A stretch of DNA of 64,000 bases from Psococerastis gibbosa (Eukaryota > Arthropoda > Insecta > Psocodea > Psocidae). How positions within the stretch are numbered: position 1 is the first letter of the stretch; every line of letters starts with the position of its first letter. A program made the position numbers and the translations under genes. Below are positions 35,001-47,015 of the stretch, piece by piece. The notes under the pieces were generated by a model. The model worked only from the letters and a program-made list of their open reading frames with translations. It made no database searches and was not told the origin of the DNA. The stretch lies in NCBI GenBank assembly GCA_963971405.1, contig OZ020489.1:15960290-16024289 (forward strand), in the 5' to 3' direction.

Positions 35001-38000
35001 TACTATATATTTCAGTGCGTCTGCAAAATTTAGCAAGTCCCGTATAGTACGGACCAAATCCATTCATATGTCCGCCATATTTTATAAACAATAACTTTTC
35101 ACGTATAATCGATTTTATAAAAAAACTACAATTTCGAAAACTGAAAATACCTTATTATATTATGATGCATGAAGTAGTCTTCTACAATTTCGATGAGACA
35201 AATCTTTAATAACATGCTTAGTTAATTAAATAAAAAATAAAAAGTATTAAATTTCGGGCTGGTTTCCTACGGGCTGTACACTCTTAAATTAAAGCGTATT
35301 AGGAGACATAAATAATTAGATTACTCGTGACTTCGTGGTATTTCATTTTAATAACCAAAAAATAACAAAAACTTAGAGTTTTAGAAAAACTTGTTATAAC
35401 AACTCGAATTAGTAAAACCCAAATAAACGTTAAGAAATTAACTTTGTCTAAGAAACCCACTTGTGTTAGTATAAAACCCTGAGCGCTTTCGGCAAGAACT
35501 GCATCTTGCATCAACATTTGCATCTTCTCCTCGAGTTGAGCAAGTCTCAAATCGCAGATAAGGTGTAACTGTGCTAGGGGGTTTCCCTCTGTAGATGGCA
35601 GTTCTTGCCGAAAGCGCTCAGGGTTTTATACTAACACAAGTGGGTTTCTTAGACAAAGTTAATGTCTTAACGATTATTTGGGTTTTACTAATTCGGGTTG
35701 TTATAACAAGTTTTTCTAAAACTCTAAGTTTTTGTTATTTTTTGTTTACGTATTAGGAGCATGAATGCAAAAGGCGATTAGTCACAAAAATAATTTTTGA
35801 CTGCTACAAAAGATTTAATAAAAATTCCAATTCTATCCCTATATTATCAAAGAATATTAATTAAAATATTACATCCCATAATTTAGAAGCATTTAGATTT
35901 TAAAAGATTTCTGTCTCTCACTACATGTACAGTTTCATGTGACAAATCACCGTTTGCATTCATGCTCCTCATAATTTAGTAAACTATTTATTTCTGCGAG
36001 CCACTATCCGTCGCTATTTCAGAGATGTGATAGTGGATACGTTACTTATAGTTTATTTAGTCATTATAACATCAATATAGATAGATAATTAGTGTATTTA
36101 TCTTAAATACAATACATACATACAATATCATAAATACACATCAATAGCAATAACAGTCATATTATTTAAAACTTATGAAAAATATGTGGAGAACAAAGCA
36201 GACTATTGCCATGTTATTATAATACAACAATTACGCATTGCGACATGCTCGCTAATCGTTTCCTATCCAATGTGTAATTTAAGGAAACCATTATTTAAAT
36301 TATTATCCGGCTCGGTGGCGCGCTTGTGCTTGTGCAAGGCTCTACAAACCACGTGATCGGAGACGTTTCATAACAACACGGGTACTAACATATAAATGCG
36401 ACAAAAGAGTTCAATCGAATACATTCATTAAATTGTATGCATGCAATTAACCTTAAAAAAAGAAAGAAACAATTCGAAATATTTCACAACAATAAACCAA
36501 TGTTCTGTTGCAGGAGTTCGCTACTGCATTTTGGCAAATCTGGCTTGTGTACCAAAGCTATGACTAACGACGATGCTGACCGTTTATTTCTTTGTCTACG
36601 TGTTCTAAGCGACAGTTCTCCAGCAGTCCTTGAAGTATTCAACCAAAAGTGTCGGGAAGCTCTGACTATAATGCTTGCATCTAATGCGCAGCAAGACGCT
36701 AGTGCACAAAAAGTAAATTATGTTCCGAATTTTACATTTCAATGTAGGCTAGCAGTTTCTAATTTTAAAATTATTATAAATTAAGGAAAAGTCTTGGTGA
36801 TGAAGCTCTTTTTAGAAAAACCATAGAATAAATATTTACAAAAACTTTTCACGATCGATTTGGTTATTAGATAGTGCATTTTATTACCTAAGCATTGGAT
36901 TATTATTTGATTCTTCTTTGTATATTGGTATATTCCGTAAACTCGGCTTTACATTTCAGGTTAAAGATAAGAATAATCTCAATACGCAACCTGACGAACC
37001 CATCGCTTTCCTCGCTCTGTCCGGCCGGGGCGGAAGTGAACTTGGCGGAGAAAATGTGTTTGAACTGTCGCTCAACAAAGCGGTGGTCGGTGGGAGGCAG
37101 GTGTCTTCAGACTCAAACATTGCCTCAAGTCGACTTAACAAAGTTACGCAACTTACTGGATTCAGCGATCCTGTTTATGCAGAAGCTTATGTCCACGTCA
37201 ATCAATATGATATTGTGTTGGATGTCCTTATCGTCAATCAGACCGGTAAAATTATCTTTGGTCAATTCTATTTTAGCTATTTTAGCCCGATCATGGCGAT
37301 TGGGGTTTATTCAATTGTTTTAAACAAATGAGTGCAAATTGCGCGGGAAATTCAAATTGATAAATTATTATTTTTGGCGGGCTATCAATTTTTTCTCCCT
37401 TAGATGTATAGATACATTAATTAAAATTATTATTCTATTTCAAAATTCTACCTGCAAATTTTATGTTTATTATTCAACTATTCTCTTCTATTCTAATAAT
37501 TTATAAATTTGAATTTCCCGCGCATATTTTAACACCGTCACGTGACACCTTACTACTGCGGCATTAAAAAATAAACCCCGGTATTATAATAATCCCAAAT
37601 CGCCATGATCGGGCTGCTGGTAGATAACAGGGTACTCGTGTGAACACAAGAAGGAGGTAGTTTCCGGAACTATAGATAGTACAAAATAAGCAGGCAACTG
37701 ATCGCAATAAGTTACAACCAGTTCGACACTTCGATTCGTTCGACACACACCCGACGACTGATGTAACATGTTGATATACCTTCTACAAAAGGCTTCTTTA
37801 GCACAATTGGTTGTACCCTACCACTGGCAGTGTCATTCATATCGGGTATATTTGTTTTGCATAGTGGGGGCTTTAAAAACGAACATTTCATTTGTATAGT
37901 AGTATTTAGCATTGTTATGATGTACTAAATCGTAAATCGTGTGTATTTCGTGTCATTTTGCCTCCAACCAAGCAATCCATGGTTGCAGCTCGACGTCGTC

Positions 38001-41000
38001 GTAAAAACAAATTGCAAGTACATATACGTACCTAATAAATTAATAATTAACTGTTCGCGTTTTGTGTCCTAATTGTCAAAAAATAAAATACAAATACCTA
38101 ACAAAACAAACAAACAACTTAATGCCTAACAGCCCTGAAGAGTGGTTTAAGAAGTAAGTCTCCATGAACTCTTTAAAGGAATAGGGACAGACTGAGACTA
38201 AAAGATTTCTGAGCCTAGATTTTAATGCCTTATGAGGCAGGCTCACCATCTCCAAGGGGAGCTTGTTCAGTATTTTGGAGCCAAGATGTGCTGGTTCACG
38301 TGTTGTGGCCACTATCCTCTTTCTTTCGACAACCAGTCCGTCCCTGTTCCTCGTATCGTGTTCATGAATGTCACAATTTCGACGGAGCGGCAACTGGTGT
38401 GCGTGTACAGCTAGTCCCAGGATATGTAAGGTTGGGAGTGTCAAAATTCCCAGTAATGGAAAAAGGGGACGACATGACACCCTTTGGTCCCAGGTCCCAT
38501 TCAACGCCCTGATGGCCCGTTTCTGGATCTTAAAGATGCGAGTAGCGTCGGAAGAACCTCCCCAGCACTCGACACCATATCGTAACCTGCTCTCAAACAA
38601 TCCATAATGTGGCTCGTCGAGCTGCCAAAAAGCTTGCGAAAGTCTCGACCCCCAATAATAAAATAAATATCTTCAAGTTATTGAATCTCTAACTAACTAA
38701 TTTTCGTAAATGATTATTGTTATAGGTGACACCCTGCAAAACTGTACATTGGAACTGGCTACATTAGGGGATTTAAAACTTGTTGATAAGCCTCAGCCGT
38801 TGGTTCTTGCGCCACATGACTTCTGCAATATAAAAGCCAACGTCAAAGTTTCATCCACAGAGAATGGAATAATTTTTGGAAACATCGTATATGATGTAAG
38901 TTTTTCAATAAAAGAACTCATTAGTTTCATTTATTCAAAAATTAAAAGACAATCGGAAGAGGAAAAGACTTACAAGTGTAAAATTTAAATATTATAAAAT
39001 ATCAGTTCGTACAGTTGTCGTAATATCAGGACAGACAGAAGAAATTTTTTTCTTGACATTTTCGTATGTGGTATGTGCTCCTTTCTAACACAGATTGGCC
39101 ACACTTATTGAATTTGTACAAGAAACTATTGATGTGGTGGTCCCGAATGAGTTCAAGAACTGTGGCCAATTGGTGTTAGTGAAGACCACATGTCATATAT
39201 CGAAATGCAAAGGATATTTTTGGATATTTCCTGTGAAAATCGACTTTGTACAAAAACTCATAGTGGGGGTAGGCTACTCCGATTTGCTCTTAAAGAATTC
39301 TGTTAAGAGATTCCCAAAGGCCAGTGCAGTGAGTTCCGAACCCGCTAGCTGGATGGCCTTCTGCATCGCATGGAATGGAACGACAAAAAGTTGTTTTCTA
39401 GTCTGAGTGGGTGGTTCGCGCCATAAGCCCAAGACAGTCAAAAAGAAGCTATTTAAGATGACCTGGGACTCAAGGTCAAGTGCGCCGAACTTAATGCGCC
39501 TGTATTCTGTTTTCTGCCATGCCTTTTGGATTGTTCATTGGTTTTTTTCTTTGCCGTTATTTTCTTTTTTTATGTTGTAACCCTACAATCCTGAAATATT
39601 TTCTTTGCCATTTCCTTTGACTTTTCCCCCTACTACCGATATCGACAATACTTAGCTTATGATTGACTCGTATCTATACTTGGTTAAGTCGTCTCAGCTT
39701 GTGCATTATAGTTTGCTGCCGGTGTAGGTTGACATCGCGGACATGTACTAATTTGCCAGTGGCAAAAAGTTGTCACTGCATTTTCCCAAAGGTAAAACAT
39801 TCGTGTACCGAATTATTCAGACAATCGAAATTTTTACGATTATTTGACGCACAATAGTAGCTCTCCAACATTGCTCCTTACATACAGTATATGTAGATAA
39901 TAGCATTGTAAGCGAACGTAAGTACCAGCAATTCTATAATTCATTATGGTATATTCTATAATGTGATTTGTAGGTAAGTGGTGCAGTGTCGGACAGGAAT
40001 GTGGTCGTTCTTAATGACATTCACATCGACATCATGGACTACATTCTACCTGCTTCGTGCAATGACACCGAGTTCCGACAGATGTGGGCCGAGTTTGAAT
40101 GGGAAAACAAGGTGTCCGTCAATACTAACCTCACAGAGTTGCACGATTATTTGCAGCATCTTATCAAAAGTACCAATATGAACTGCCTCACGCCTCAAAA
40201 GGTAAGATTTATAATTTAAAACAAATTGTCAAGTTGAAATTGAATAATTTGTTTGCTTACCAACGCCTGCTCTCAGCATTTCTGCTTTAAGCAACCCTGT
40301 CAGCCTGGCGGGGGGAGTGGGTCTGTTTATTAACTTGAGGCATCCTAAGGGCAGACTCCTTCGCCTCAGGGAGAAGGGGAGTTGACTGACAGGGTCGACC
40401 TCTTAATTATAGTGGATTCCGAACCACAGAGGGGAGTCTCTTAAGGAATTTCTTCGTTTTGCTTGCCACTGTCTCAACTAAGTCCTTTTTAATTTGTTTA
40501 CTTCGCTATGGTTAGGGCATTCCAACCGTAGTGGAGAAACACAATGCCTTCTCAATGCCTTGTCACAATTATCAAATCCTATGAGATCAGCTTGTGTGTC
40601 ATGTCTGGCATGTTACTTTCAAGATCTATCATATACACGGTCATTGGGGCAATCGAACGTAGCAGTATATTGGATGCAGTTTTTTCAGATTGGTCGACGA
40701 CTGGAAGTTGCTGCAAGTCATGATTTCCGATAAGCACTGTGTTCCCTAAATGTCTGGCCAATGACTAAGGACCTGTTGATTGTTTCAGGCACTTTCAGGC
40801 CAATGTGGGTTCATGGCGGCCAACATGTACGCCAAGTCAATATTCGGTGAGGATGCCCTGGCCAATTTGAGCATTGAGAAACCAATCAACAAACCTAACG
40901 CTGCAGTTGTTGGTCATATCCGCATACGAGCTAAAAGTCAGGTACGTGCTGCACAAACTCTAATTTTTATTCCTACCTAAAAATGTTTGATAGAGCTGGA

Positions 41001-44000
41001 GATCTATATCGGAGAGATGGGACATTTGCTGTCTGATTGGTGCCGCCTGCCACGTCTTTTATTACCGCTGACTGGTCAATGAAGACGTGGCATGAGACCC
41101 AAGAAATTCATAAAATATGTCCCCTCCTATATAGAACTCTAGATGGAGCCTTATTTAACATTGATTTTGTGCCCAACGCCATTGCCCACTGCCTTCAATT
41201 TCTGTGACTGACAAAAGCCGAAATTAGAGGATATGGAAAAAACTGGGCTTGGCGGGATTCGAACCCACGATCTATGCCTAACCGGGGCTCTAATTTCGGT
41301 TATAACGAGGAGGTTACCTCTTCAACCAAAGTTAATTTAATGTCAGTGTTACATATACCATATAATACTACAATGTAAGGACTGACAAAAGGACTCTACC
41401 AATATCAATGTAATGCTGCTTTTTTACATTAGAAATTACTGAAACCCTCAGAACAAGTTACACTCACGGTATTGCATTTTTATTGTTGCAACCTACCCCA
41501 TCTCATATTGCCCTACACAAACCTGAAGTACGACTTGACCTAACCTTCAAACATGTATTATAAATATTTATGCCCCGTAAGCGTGCAGTAATACAGGTTG
41601 CTCTTATAATATGATTTAACAAAACATTATATTATTAATATTTATGTACCCGTAAGCATGCAGTTTCCGGTATAATATAGTATAATATGACTCAACAAAT
41701 GTAAATAAATACAGTGGACCTTAATCCGACGCTGCCTTCTCGAATCACGGCCGACAGAAGCAGTGGTTGGGGTTGCACTAAAGCGGGGGCACAATCAGCG
41801 CACCGTTGTTTTTACTGGGGTTGTTGCTCAACATTTTTTATTCAATATAATTATTCTTTCCACACTGAATCTCCATCACACATGGTTTTTTAAAATCGTT
41901 CAACATCGAGTAATACAATGGGTCTTCTCAGTATTGTATATTGTATTGCATATGCAGTAAAGAGCATACAAAATGACTAATGAAGACACAAGTGCAGCCG
42001 TTTGCATAAAAGCAAAGTACTACAATGGACAACTTTCATATACCATAGGCCATATAGAATTATCAGCTGTGATTGGGTTGTCAATTCCCAAACATAGTGC
42101 CCATGATTAACTTAATCGTCGCTTGTTGATTGTTGATTGTTTGGCTTGGCCCCCCATAATTAATTTTTGAATTTACAGCAACTTAATTTTTAACTTACAC
42201 CAAAATTATATGCTAATAATCCAATGACAGTTATTGATTTTAAGGATTACTTCATTATACAGGGTTTGTCCGGAAAGTAATGTCAGTGAATTTTTTTTAC
42301 GGAGACTGTACGCGCAAGCGCGCGCTTTACTGGCTCAGATTTTGTTGGGGGGATCTGGCTTTCGACGACGATTGCCTTTCGGGTAGGCAATTTTTCCGTT
42401 GGCACAAGGCCTTCGCAGAAGGTCGGGAAGACGCGAACGTCGAGCCCCGCGCTGGACGGCCATCAACATCCACTACCGACGACAATGTGCAACATGTGCG
42501 TGACTTGTTGAACACTGATCGTCGTGTAAGTGTCCGTTTGATTTTCGACTAATTAAACATTTCTAAAACCTTAAACAGTAGTGGAGGTTAGGGGCCGCCC
42601 AGCGCGGGGTCGTCGTTGGTGTCTTCCCGACCTTCTGCGGAGGCCTTGTGCCACCGGAAAATTTGCCTACACGAAAGGCAATCGTCGTCGAAAGCCTTCT
42701 TCAACATTATAATGGTTTCCGCAGCACTCTTCTCCAGTTTTACCCAAAACTAGATCGCCATCCGTTGCTCAAGCGAACACTTTTTGCTTTCCAATTTATA
42801 CGTAGTATAAGGAAAGCTTTGTGATGGTCGAAATTTTCGATTCCGAGATTTCAACGGATTTACACGTTTTGAGGTCCCAGGAACCCAAAAAAGTGGTTTT
42901 TACGAAATGTCTGTCTGTCGCTCTGTCGCTCTGTCTGTCTGTTCATCGATTTCCGGGCAAACTACTCGGTGGATTAGGGTGGAATTTGGCATGTAGGTTC
43001 ACAAAAATCATACCTCGGGACCATTTTTTTTTTATTTGGGGCTTTTTATTCTCAAAAAACTCCGAAAAAACGTCTAAAAAATTATTTCTCAAAAACGGCT
43101 CCAACGATTTCTTTTAAATTCTCATATATTGTAGTCGTTATTAATGTTGACAAAATGCGGGGGGTCGCTTGCCCCTTGATAGTTTGCTTCTGGGGGTAAA
43201 AAAATAAAAATAACTACATTTTAATGAAAAATGACTAAAAAATAATTTTTCTGCGAAACCTTTTTATCGATGATTTCTACCTTCAGGCATGTTTTAGGTG
43301 TTAAATTGAGTAACGAAACCGGATAGATTGCTTTCCCAAAAAACTATTTGGTTTTGCACAAAAAATTATTATTTGAAAAAATGATAGAGAATTCGCTCTC
43401 AAATGCATTGCATGCCCTGCCATTATTGCTGTGGTAATTAATGTGTTTGTCAGATCTATCTAGAATTTACCTCACTTCCAGTGACGTCAGGTGGACAACC
43501 TCCCCCCAGATATCGGAAATTTAACCACTAGAAAATTATTTACCATGAAATTACTCATGTTCTCTATCTACTAATGTTGATAAATTGGAAAGCATGTTCG
43601 AGTAAACTCGGACCGGTTCTTTTCTCTTTGCACCGGGTTACTGTACCGACTCACATGGAACAACTGATGTGACCACTACAACGACCGGTTGCCAGCTGAC
43701 GCTTGTTGGAACTTGTTGAGCCAGTAAAGCGTGCGCTTGCGCGTACCGTACCGCGTCTCCGTAAAAAAACAATTCACTGACATTACTTTCCGGACAAACC
43801 CTGTAATTCAAATGATCAATATAGCGAACTACTATTTCTTCGTAAAATATATTACAAGCGTGTATGTATGTAATAAAATAAAATGTGATACAATATTCCT
43901 GTTCCCATAAGTCAACCATGGGCGTTATTTTTCGGAATCAGTCAGATAAGGGCATTATGCCACATTGTTTTTATTCAATACATAGTTGTATTATATGGTA

Positions 44001-44312
44001 TATATAACACTGACATGAAATTAACTTTGGTTGAAGAGGTAACCTCGTTATAACCGAAATTAGAGTGTATGGTTATACGTTAAGCGGTTAGGCGTAGATC
44101 GCGGGATCCGAATCCCGCCAAGCCCAGTTTTTTCCATATCCTCTAATTTCGGTTGTTTTTATTTTATTTCTATATGCAAGTTGTCAATTAATTTATATAC
44201 AGGTGAAATGAGATATTATTCTCTCTGATTTTAGGGCATGGCACTAAGCTTGGGAGACAAGATCAACATAACCCAGAAAGGACCACAGAAAATAGTCAAT
44301 GCAACAGGATAG
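29082..44312 (+). CDS. COPB1: COPB1 (coatomer subunit beta), complete, 14 coding exons
   Basis: Coding exons: 29082-29336, 29672-29901, 30533-30740, 31165-31302, 31484-31676, 32632-32951, 33775-34022, 34803-34976, 36514-36712, 36960-37245, 38726-38895, 39974-40201, 40789-40941, 44235-44312. The total is 960 codons, 959 residues (human 953), with all phases compatible. This is the beta subunit of the COPI coat, which forms Golgi-to-ER and intra-Golgi vesicles on membranes with ARF1. The N-terminal adaptin-type HEAT solenoid covers about residues 1-530 ([49 protein letters not shown]). The C-terminal appendage follows ([68 protein letters not shown]). A Gly-rich linker near residues 675-690 differs from vertebrates. 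The exon 3 donor is weak (GTAGCG), and a MITE begins 30 nt beyond it. Confidence 0.98.
30064..30327 (+). mobile_element. LINE fragment, post-RNase H zinc-knuckle region
   Basis: The open frame reads [18 protein letters not shown], then [22 protein letters not shown]. This C-x2-C...H-x4-C pattern is typical of the C-terminal region of R1/I-like LINEs. In COPB1 intron 2, same strand. Confidence 0.7.
30771..30942. mobile_element. MITE, group H2
   Basis: GGCGGCTATTCCACCGACGT and its inverse GCCACC end, flanked by ATA on both sides. The core is CATGACGTGGTTGCAGACAT. It starts 30 nt after the COPB1 exon 3 donor. Confidence 0.8.
32161..32385. repeat. Two tRNA-derived SINEs, head-to-head (family A)
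   Basis: The left copy is on minus (GGGATTCGAACCCACGATCT at its B box) and the right copy on plus (TGTGGTCCAGCGGTTAAGAC at its A box). The body ATATCCTCTAATTTCGGTTA is present on both sides. The heads meet near 32255. Confidence 0.7.
33035..33405 (+). repeat. tRNA-derived SINE copies, one with a full tRNA-like head (33305-33370)
   Basis: 33305-33370 folds like a tRNA: GGGCTT pairs with AAGCCC, the A box is TGGCCCAGCGG, and the B box is GGTTCGAATCC. It is followed at once by the SINE body (TTTTTCTATATCCTCTAGTT), so it is a SINE head and not a tRNA gene. 33035-33172 is another copy lacking the 5' half. Further copies lie at 41214-41359 and 43992-44155. In COPB1 intron 6. Confidence 0.8.
35345..35740. 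repeat. Foldback element with about 145-bp arms
   Basis: The arm 35350-35495 (AAAACCCTGAGCGCTTTCGG region) is mirrored almost perfectly at 35596-35732, with about 100 bp between. A detached copy of one arm lies at 63698-63806. In COPB1 intron 8. Confidence 0.8.
35751..35970. mobile_element. Small inverted-repeat element
   Basis: AGGAGCATGAATGCAAAAGG on the left and TTTGCATTCATGCTCCT on the right enclose AT-rich DNA next to the foldback element. No coding sequence. Confidence 0.5.
36306..36465 (+). repeat. Interspersed repeat family B (SINE-like)
   Basis: Begins CCGGCTCGGTGGCGCGCTTG and shares GATCGGAGACG and the GAATACATTCATTAAATTGT tail with 7818 and 54476. It ends about 50 nt before COPB1 exon 9. 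Confidence 0.55.
37284..37620. repeat. Foldback element, family Q, with larger interior
   Basis: AGCCCGATCATGGCGATTGG is mirrored at ATCGCCATGATCGGGCTGCT. An inner pair of inverted stretches, GCGCGGGAAATTCAAATT and AATTTGAATTTCCCGCGC, lies between. It starts about 40 nt past the COPB1 exon 10 donor. Confidence 0.7.
38076..38600 (-). mobile_element. LINE fragment, reverse-transcriptase C-terminus
   Basis: An uninterrupted 174-codon frame with [60 protein letters not shown] and ILNKLPLEM. This is the standard end of a Jockey/CR1-like RT protein. It is a different family from the 21.5/49.6 kb LINE. Antisense in COPB1 intron 10. Confidence 0.85.
40243..40434. repeat. Interspersed repeat family R, partial
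   Basis: Contains GCAACCCTGTCAGCCTGGCG and GTGGATTCCGAACCAC. It starts 40 nt after COPB1 exon 12. Confidence 0.65.
42262..43803. mobile_element. Tc1/mariner element, rearranged and interrupted
   Basis: Terminal repeats CAGGGTTTGTCCGGAAAGTA and the inverse end in TA target duplications (TA/CAGGG and CCCTG/TA). The plus frame at 42280-42552 gives the start of a mariner transposase ([20 protein letters not shown], then [13 protein letters not shown]). At 42590-42783 the same N-terminal region recurs on minus ([20 protein letters not shown]), making an internal hairpin. The right end repeats the 5' terminal 60 bp in inverse. The catalytic DDD domain is absent. A family G repeat interrupts it. 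In COPB1 intron 13. Confidence 0.85.
42784..43621. repeat. Repeat family G, full copy (838 bp) nested in mariner
   Basis: Begins TTGCTTTCCAATTTATACGT and ends AACTCGGACCGGTTCTT. Because it splits the mariner, both borders can be read directly. It closely matches the copy at 15392-16240. Confidence 0.8.
43992..44155 (+). repeat. tRNA-derived SINE, family A, composite copy
   Basis: An inverted body segment (GGTAACCTCGTTATAACCGA) precedes a head fragment with GATCGCGGGATCCGAATCCC and the normal tail CATATCCTCTAATTTCGGTT. Ends about 80 bp before COPB1 exon 14. Confidence 0.65.
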
Positions 44313-44385
44313 ACTACAATAATCCACCTACTGTTTTACATTATTTACAATGCCTACCTGCATATATTAATATAATATTCACGTC

Positions 44386-44391
44386 ATTAAA
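44386..44391 (+). terminator. Candidate COPB1 polyadenylation signal ATTAAA
   Basis: Lies 74 bp after the stop and is followed by a T-rich stretch. A second candidate, AATAAA, is at 44926-44931, beyond the MITE. Confidence 0.45.
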
Positions 44392-44602
44392 GAAAAGCTT
44401 GTCGTTATATTTTTCTGTATTTTACTGGCCGGGGTCTAGCATACATGATGACCGTACGTACTATTTCGTGTTGCCATGTTCATTGTAGTTTACAATCTAA
44501 TTTCGTCTTAAGGTAGACAGATTTCTACCTAAATTTGCTTTCTATTGGTTTATTTTGGACTACTCGAATTGGGCCAAACGCTGAGTCTCTGTCATACTCT
44601 TA

Positions 44603-44820
44603 GGCGGCTATTCCACCGACGTGGATTTTGAATGTGAATGTGTCATGACGTGGTAGCAGACATCATTAATAAGTCTGCCATATTTTAAGAAGACTATTTT
44701 GTAGATACTCAACTTACCTATTATAAATTAAGTTCTAATATGGTAGAGACTTATTAATGATGTCTGCTACCACGTCATGACACATTCACATTCAAAATCC
44801 ACGTCGGTGGAATAGCCGCC
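44603..44820. mobile_element. MITE, group H2, complete with TTA duplication
   Basis: GGCGGCTATTCCACCGACGT and the exact inverse, TTA on both sides, and arms of about 75 bp with CATGACGTGGTAGCAGACAT. A young-looking copy immediately downstream of COPB1. Confidence 0.9.
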
Positions 44821-44931
44821 TTAGAGAAAAACTAGAAGCAAATCAAATCTCTGGACGTGCCTGCCACATACTGACGGAGTTCCAGAATCAATAGAAATGC
44901 AAGGTTTCTCATATCCTAGTGTACGAATAAA

Positions 44932-46885
44932 GAAATTTTTTGATAAATAAAAGTTAAAAATTGTAATTAATATGTATATAATCATAGGTATGACAATGCA
45001 GGACCATTTTTGAATGAAAGAGCTAGCGTAGCCTTTTTAGCACGAAGTGTCAACAAAACAAAATACCACATACAAATAGGACGTACATGGTAATAATGTG
45101 AGTGGAATATGACGCCATATTGGGCTCAATATGTGATAGCTATACAGGTATATTATGTTTCTCTCTTCGATTATCTTAAATATTTAAGCTGTGCATGCAA
45201 ACCATTGATTAAAATAAGGCTGTGAGTTATCGCGTCTTGGCAGGCTGCCATACTGGATTTATTTGAAACATCTCCACTATTAAGTTCTTTTGTGTTGCAC
45301 CAAGGGAACAAAATATGTACTGTACGAATATTCTTTACCTAGAAAAGCTCATGTAAACTAACCTTTTGTGTAGAAATTCAAAATGCCCGCTATTCATGCA
45401 CCATTGAGAGATCACGTGACCTTCAAATTTTTTATTGGCTGGCCACAAGCACTCTTCTATACGAAAGAGGTACCTACATTGCCAATAAATTAATTGGGTA
45501 CCTACTCTTTTATCTTCCATAAAAAAAGTAGGTGCAGTTGGCGTACGTTTTTTTTTATTGTAGCAAATGAGCTTGGTGAATGGTTGGTGCAAAACCACTG
45601 AGTCTACTTTAGAAGATTTCTATGAGCTGGCGTGTCAGCGGGGACTTTTGTGCGGTCGGCTTCACGCAACTCGTGCGTGCCGAATCGTTCGTGCGTGCCT
45701 GGCCTATGGTTCATCGATTCATTTGAACTCATTTGAAAATGGGTTAGTGACTGGAACTGGAAGCACACCCATCCTGTCGTCAAAATAAACAAATGGCCCT
45801 GATTACACACTCTAATATTTATTAGATTATTATGGATATTTATTAGATTTAAAAAATATTTGGAATGTTCATATTGAAGTTCACGATTTGAATCTGAATT
45901 TAGGTATTGCACTTTCCAATATTTCTACAACCATATTTATTTGGTAAAAATAAATAAATAAACCTATATTTCTGTTAAATTATACAATCAAGTAGGTAAT
46001 CGACAAGCATAATAATATTCGAGTGTGTAATAGGGGGGGCATACCGTAATCGCATTATTTCCCAATATGTTAATGCCTGAAATGTAAGGGGACGATATCC
46101 ATGCGGTTTCAAATATTCTCAATTAATTCAATTAATACATCATTTAAAATAAAAAAATATAGGCCTAAGCTATAGGTGCGGTACCTATTGTCACGATTAT
46201 GGGGTATTAGGGGTATTGAAAGCGATATCATATGATGCGTAATTAGGTTTACCCGTTTACGTATACATTATGTACGTGTATATGACCTGTTATGCGAAGG
46301 CCCAATCGGAGTCCCCCCTCTCCCGTGGGACACCAACTTGTTTTTTTACGAAGACAAATTTCACCGTTATAAATATTTATATTGTAAAGCTATAAAAAAA
46401 GATCTTAGACTTAGAACAACTACTTCTGGAGATTTCGGTGCATTAATTAATGAATGAATAGTTTATTTTCCATCTATATACAAAACAATAAATATACAAT
46501 GTAAAAAAGAACAGTTTTGCCCTATGGGCATACCAAAGCATTAAATTGTTGTGACCACAATCGTCAGAATTGATATGTACAAAATGGCGCCCGGGCGCCA
46601 TACCAACAGTTGTTTGTTTAAATTCATTCTAGTGACGGTCATATAATTTATTATGTATCAAAATGTTGAGAAAAATTTATTCTATTGCCCTAGATATCTT
46701 TTTTAGCTCTGCAATGAATTTTTACTCTGAAATTTGACATTGCACAAAACGCGAGTGGTAGCCTATTTGGTAGTTGGTATATTAGGTGGCAGGTATTTGA
46801 AAATCAAGAAAAAAAAAAAAATCCCTTTCCAGATTATCGATTTTGAACTGTATACAGATCAAGACCTACAGTTTGCATTTTATAA
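44932..46885. other. Gene-free stretch
   Basis: AT-rich DNA. 45793-46036 shares end sequences (GATTACACACTCTAATATTTATT-type, inverse at AATATTCGAGTGTGT) with 58388-58989. No exon-like frame with flanking splice sites is seen. Confidence 0.4.
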
Positions 46886-47015
46886 GGCGCTTATTCCACC
46901 AACGTCAATAGTGATAGTAAATGTAGTAGTAGCAGACTTTTAGACTGTCTTTAATGTCTGCTACCACGTCAATACTACATTTACTACCACTATTGACGTT
47001 GGTGGAATAAGGGCC
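46886..47015. mobile_element. MITE, group H3, complete with TAA duplication
   Basis: 130 bp, nearly a perfect hairpin. GGCGCTTATTCCACCAACGT and the inverse, TAA on both sides, core GTCTGCTACCACGTCAA. Confidence 0.85.

Noticed and set aside
39095..39406. 103-codon plus frame in COPB1 intron 11
   Set aside because: No splice signals in a compatible phase and no recognised family. COPB1 reads correctly without it. It may be an unrecognised transposon piece.
45567..45912. Overlapping frames with several cysteines
   Set aside because: Cysteine spacing fits no known peptide family, and the stretch has no flanking splice sites.
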